Shown piece after piece: positions 61,133-64,000 of a stretch of DNA of 64,000 bases (position 1 is its first letter; the number at the start of each line of letters is the position of its first letter). The stretch lies in the NCBI RefSeq assembly GCF_007655135.1, contig NC_045130.1, positions 9,734,001 through 9,798,000 on the forward strand, given 5' to 3'. Under the pieces are notes generated by a model that worked only from the letters and a program-made list of their open reading frames with translations, was not told the DNA's origin and ran no database searches. A program made the position numbers and the translations under genes. This stretch comes from Punica granatum (taxonomy: Eukaryota; Streptophyta; Magnoliopsida; Myrtales; Lythraceae).

Positions 61133-61501
61133 ATGCGTCGTTCAAAACACCCTAGGCTTCAGAAGTCAATAAGATTCGGTCCTCCAAAGATGTCTAGGAA
61201 GAGACCTCTCGAAGAAAATATTCTAGAAATCAAGACTGCAACTCAGTCTTTCCTCTACAGAGAAATGGTCAAAGCTATCCCTAAAGATAGAAAGATTCAG
61301 CTTACAGAATTAATCTGGATTGGAGAAACCATTCACCTGAAAGAATATTCCGAAGAAGAACAACTCTACCTCCTAGAAGCTAGTGAGTCTAGGAAGAAAC
61401 TAGGAATCAAAGTCTCAGAATTCTGTTCGGATTGTTTTCCGTATGTATTCTTTACAGAAGGAAATGGTTGGAGAGTCGTTACTGGCTCATGCTCTTGCTG
61501 A
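61133..61501 (+). CDS. Small Cys-containing ORF, lineage D copy 3
   Basis: 122 aa; Lys for Arg before MSRKR and Glu for Gly in HLKEYS compared with copies 1 and 2. Preceded by the conserved non-coding region at 60944-61132. Confidence 0.7.
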   Translation: MRRSKHPRLQKSIRFGPPKMSRKRPLEENILEIKTATQSFLYREMVKAIPKDRKIQLTELIWIGETIHLKEYSEEEQLYLLEASESRKKLGIKVSEFCSDCFPYVFFTEGNGWRVVTGSCSC

Positions 61502-61621
61502 TTGCATTCTTGTTTGCTGTAACGTCTATTAATTTTCTGCCTTTGCAAGTTATTATTCTGTGTATTTTCATTTGGATTCAAGTTATGAAAAGTCTTTCAG
61601 ATTTTCCCTGAAATATTCTTG

Positions 61622-61882
61622 ATGGATCGTTCAGATCGTGATCTTACTGTTAGAATCTTGTCTCATATTTTGAGATTAACTCGTCTAGAGCGTCAGGACG
61701 CTGCTGTAGATGCTTTGAAATCTGTAGGATTAGAAACCCTACACCACTTTGATAAAGTCTTGTCATCTGTTATAGATAGATGTCCAAATGAAAGTCTTTT
61801 AATAAAATTAGTCGAGTGTAGAGCCTGTGTAATTAGGGCTATTCATGAATCGTTACGGGATAGAATCCGTAGAAATTCTTAA
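61622..61882 (+). CDS. 86-aa helical ORF, lineage D copy 3
   Basis: Complete, ending RDRIRRNS; Lys replaces Arg in the HFDKVL segment. Confidence 0.65.
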   Translation: MDRSDRDLTVRILSHILRLTRLERQDAAVDALKSVGLETLHHFDKVLSSVIDRCPNESLLIKLVECRACVIRAIHESLRDRIRRNS

Positions 61883-61914
61883 TTTTGAGTCCTGTTTATA
61901 ATCCGCGTGTATTT

Positions 61915-61927
61915 TGGTATCAGAGCC
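61915..61927 (+). promoter_or_regulatory. tRNA-Met primer-binding site, lineage D copy 3
   Basis: TGGTATCAGAGCC followed by ATG; the only PBS left in lineage D within the window. Confidence 0.93.
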
Positions 61928-61959
61928 ATGTTTAGGAATCCAATTAGTAAATAATCATC

Positions 61960-62583
61960 ATGTTAGGATCTGGTAATCTTGAAAAACTTCTAAAAGAAGT
62001 AGGCTATCAAAGAACTCTAGGCGAAGCCTTTAGAAACAATCCTTATTTTGATGAAAATAGCATTCATGGTCTAGCATTTCCCACAGAGAAATATCTAGAC
62101 GAAAATAAGTCTTTAGCTGAGTGTACCCAAGGAGATAAGTACCCTCACATCAGTCATACGTTCCACCCTCAGTTGAACGTAATAGTCGACCTATTAGTCA
62201 GCCTTAATCAAAAGATTACTCAGAAACAACATGAAGAAATCTCTAGCTTAAAGGAAGAGCTAAATGAAGTCATTAGGAGAGTCAAAGAAATCTCGTTTAA
62301 AGAAACATTAGACGAAACTACCAAGCTTTTAGATGAAGTCGTAGGAATCCGAGAGTCTGTTTCAAAAGGGGGGAAGGAACCTCATATAGAAACACCCACA
62401 GAAGAAGTCTTTAGAAAAATTATTCGTGAAGAACTCGTCAGATTCCATGACAGACCTAGAAAGCATGAACTTACTCCTCCTATGACCATGCCCTGGCAAA
62501 AACTCAAGCCAAGTGAAATCTGGAATCCTTTAGACCAACCTAGAGCCCCTAAAGGTTATAAGTTAGTCAAAGAAGATTCTTAG
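61960..62583 (+). CDS. Virion-associated-like coiled-coil protein, lineage D copy 3
   Basis: 207 aa, uninterrupted; Ile for Phe in the RKIIREEL segment relative to copy 1. The polypurine tract is at 62364-62377. The next ATG (CP) is 2 bases after the stop. Confidence 0.72.
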   Translation: MLGSGNLEKLLKEVGYQRTLGEAFRNNPYFDENSIHGLAFPTEKYLDENKSLAECTQGDKYPHISHTFHPQLNVIVDLLVSLNQKITQKQHEEISSLKEELNEVIRRVKEISFKETLDETTKLLDEVVGIRESVSKGGKEPHIETPTEEVFRKIIREELVRFHDRPRKHELTPPMTMPWQKLKPSEIWNPLDQPRAPKGYKLVKEDS

Positions 62584-62585
62584 TC

Positions 62586-64000
62586 ATGAATTCTAAAGAA
62601 ATCGCTGATAAGATGGCTAGTCTTAAGTCTAGGATTGCCCAACTTAAAGTCTTAGAGCAGGAAACCGCTAGGTTAAACCCTAGTCGTGAAGGAGTCTCCA
62701 GAGAAATAGATGCTGCTGAGAGAGCTTACGCTGATCTCAGTGATAGAGAAAGAGATTCTTTAAGATTCGAGTCGTCTAGAGGAAGTAGGCGTCAAACAAA
62801 AGCAGAAGCTGAAAGAGAGCAAGCTGAAATTCATAGAAGGAATCTTAGAGAACAAGCTGCTAAAAGAAATCTGATAGAGAACGGTATGAAGAATACCTTA
62901 GCAATCTTAGAGAAAGAACTGAAAAAATGAAAACGAAGTTTGACCGCTTCGAAGAAGATTTTCAGGCGTCTTATAGAACTCCTCCAACATTCAGACAACC
63001 TACGGATAAGTCCCTTAGGACAGGTGCTGGTTTTGCAGTCTACGATAGTGCCCCTGAAACCCAGGCGTCTAGAGAATCTGGTGTTGTCATATACGACCCA
63101 GAAGCTGTCTATGTTAGGAGTCGAAAAGAAAAAGAGTCTAAAGATAAGCAAAGATTCGAAGAAGCCTCTAAAGGCTACGAAGAGCAGGCTAAACTAGATA
63201 AAGCTAGGTTTGAGAAACTCAAACAACCAATCCCTTTAGATCCAGAGATCTTTGATCTAACAAAAGATTTTGCCTATAGAAGTTTTGAGAAACGAAGGTT
63301 TCAAGACTATAGGGATAAAAATGAGTCTGACTCCGAAGAAGAAAGGAGATTCGGAGATAGGATTAGAGAATCCTCTGAGTCTGAAGAATCTGAAGCTAGC
63401 ATTCATAGTAGTATGCCCAGTTTAGTCACAGCTGCCGACGAAGAAACTCTGTCGGAAGTCTCAGTCTCTTCTAGTAAGAAGTCTAGTCGCAAGACTAAAC
63501 CTAGGACTAGGTCCATTAGTCCTATTGCCTCCAGATCTAGGTCCAGATCTGATCGTGCTAGGTCCCCTATAGACCAAGCCAAGTCTCCAAAAGATAAAGC
63601 ATTCAATATGACTGAGGAACAAGGTGATGTTATGTTCGCCTTTTCTGATGAAGAAGTCTTAGAACCAAGATTCAACATTGGCCAAGAACGTAGTTTCCCA
63701 GCCACCAAGCGTAGGGATCGTCCTACTAAGAAAGAAGAGTCTTTTATAGAAGAACATAGAGAAGGTAAGGATTCTGATTACAATAGGAATTTTGATAAAG
63801 ATTTCTATAACCAAGGATTCTTCCAAGCAGGTGGAAAATGGAAGAAGGAAACTCCTCAGAAGTATAAACTTCTGCGAACTGGTAATACCAATTCTTTTGG
63901 TTCAGTCTTAGATCTTGATTGTGTTGATGACAATCAAAAAGTCCTAACTGATTGGGTCATGAAGACCAAATTGGAAGTCTCAATAGGAGAAGAGTATAGC
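62586..64000 (+). pseudogene. Capsid protein, lineage D copy 3, frameshifted and cut by window end
   Basis: The N-terminal coiled coil is in frame up to about 62863, where an A run has four A instead of the five in copy 1. The frame then fails and stops at 62928-62930. The remaining CP sequence continues in another frame through the RS-like region to the window edge, with an extra Asp codon near 63005. Confidence 0.88.

Larger units (their letters stand above)
7085..64000. mobile_element. Endogenous pararetrovirus cluster (Caulimoviridae, soymovirus-like), three lineages
   Basis: The whole stretch is built from pieces of one kind of viral genome in both orientations. Diagnostic parts are the caulimovirid 30K movement protein, a CP with a CX2CX4HX4C knuckle and acidic tail, Pol with DTG protease, YIDD reverse transcriptase and RNase H, a viroplasmin-domain TAV, and PBS sites complementary to initiator tRNA-Met. 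The left border with host DNA is near 7085, where CP similarity stops after HKTRGQ. The right border lies beyond the window. Junctions between pieces are near 11281-11563 (and again 1964 bases on), 13874, 19507, 27700, 33745, 33860, 40530, 49970, 58204 and 60256. No integrase or target-site duplication was seen. Confidence 0.95.

Noticed and set aside
7085..64000. Badnavirus or petuvirus origin
   Set aside because: Those have a large polyprotein carrying MP, CP and Pol together; here MP, CP, Pol and TAV are separate ORFs.
1..64000. CRISPR arrays or bacterial features
   Set aside because: Introns, plant gene families and plant viral sequence show eukaryotic DNA; no short spaced direct repeats were found.

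Overview
The window is nuclear DNA of a flowering plant, probably a dicot. The evidence is a six-exon mitochondrial HSP70 gene with GT-AG introns, a decayed Ty1/copia retrotransposon end, and about 57 kb of integrated plant pararetrovirus (Caulimoviridae). The host species cannot be named from the sequence.

Layout. 1-766 is the 3' end of a copia element. 767-2600 is AT-rich intergenic DNA. 2800-5996 is the mtHSP70 gene. 5997-7084 is its 3' flank and intergenic DNA. From about 7085 to the window end everything is endogenous pararetrovirus. Each viral genome reads: promoter/leader, movement protein (MP), a small Cys-containing ORF, an 86-aa ORF (two lineages only), a tRNA-Met primer-binding site (PBS), a coiled-coil virion-associated-like protein, a large capsid protein (CP) with zinc knuckle, protease-RT-RNase H (Pol), and a viroplasmin/transactivator (TAV). 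A PBS downstream of MP, CP and Pol on separate ORFs and a separate TAV match the soymovirus/caulimovirus side of the family. There is no integrase, so integration probably used host end-joining.

Three lineages are present. A/B (7085-19507) is AT-rich and rearranged, with a 1964-bp tandem repeat. C (19508-40530) has three partial copies in +, -, + orientation forming two nested multi-kb inverted repeats. D (40531-64000) has two head-to-tail copies on the minus strand with a 9385-bp period, then an inverted copy running off the window. Most ORFs in C and D are uninterrupted, and copies within a lineage are almost identical, so these arrays look young or homogenised.

The main points of interest are structural. 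Several rearrangement junctions lie next to the PBS and one lies on a polypurine tract, the places where virion DNA carries strand discontinuities. Convergent viral promoters flank palindromes that would give long hairpin RNA. An as-1-like double TGACG element overlaps the TAV stop codon in every lineage. Pol carries an unusually long insertion in RNase H, and CP has a very long coiled-coil and RS-rich N-terminus. All junction and divergence statements come from reading by eye; long-read confirmation of the assembly is the first check.
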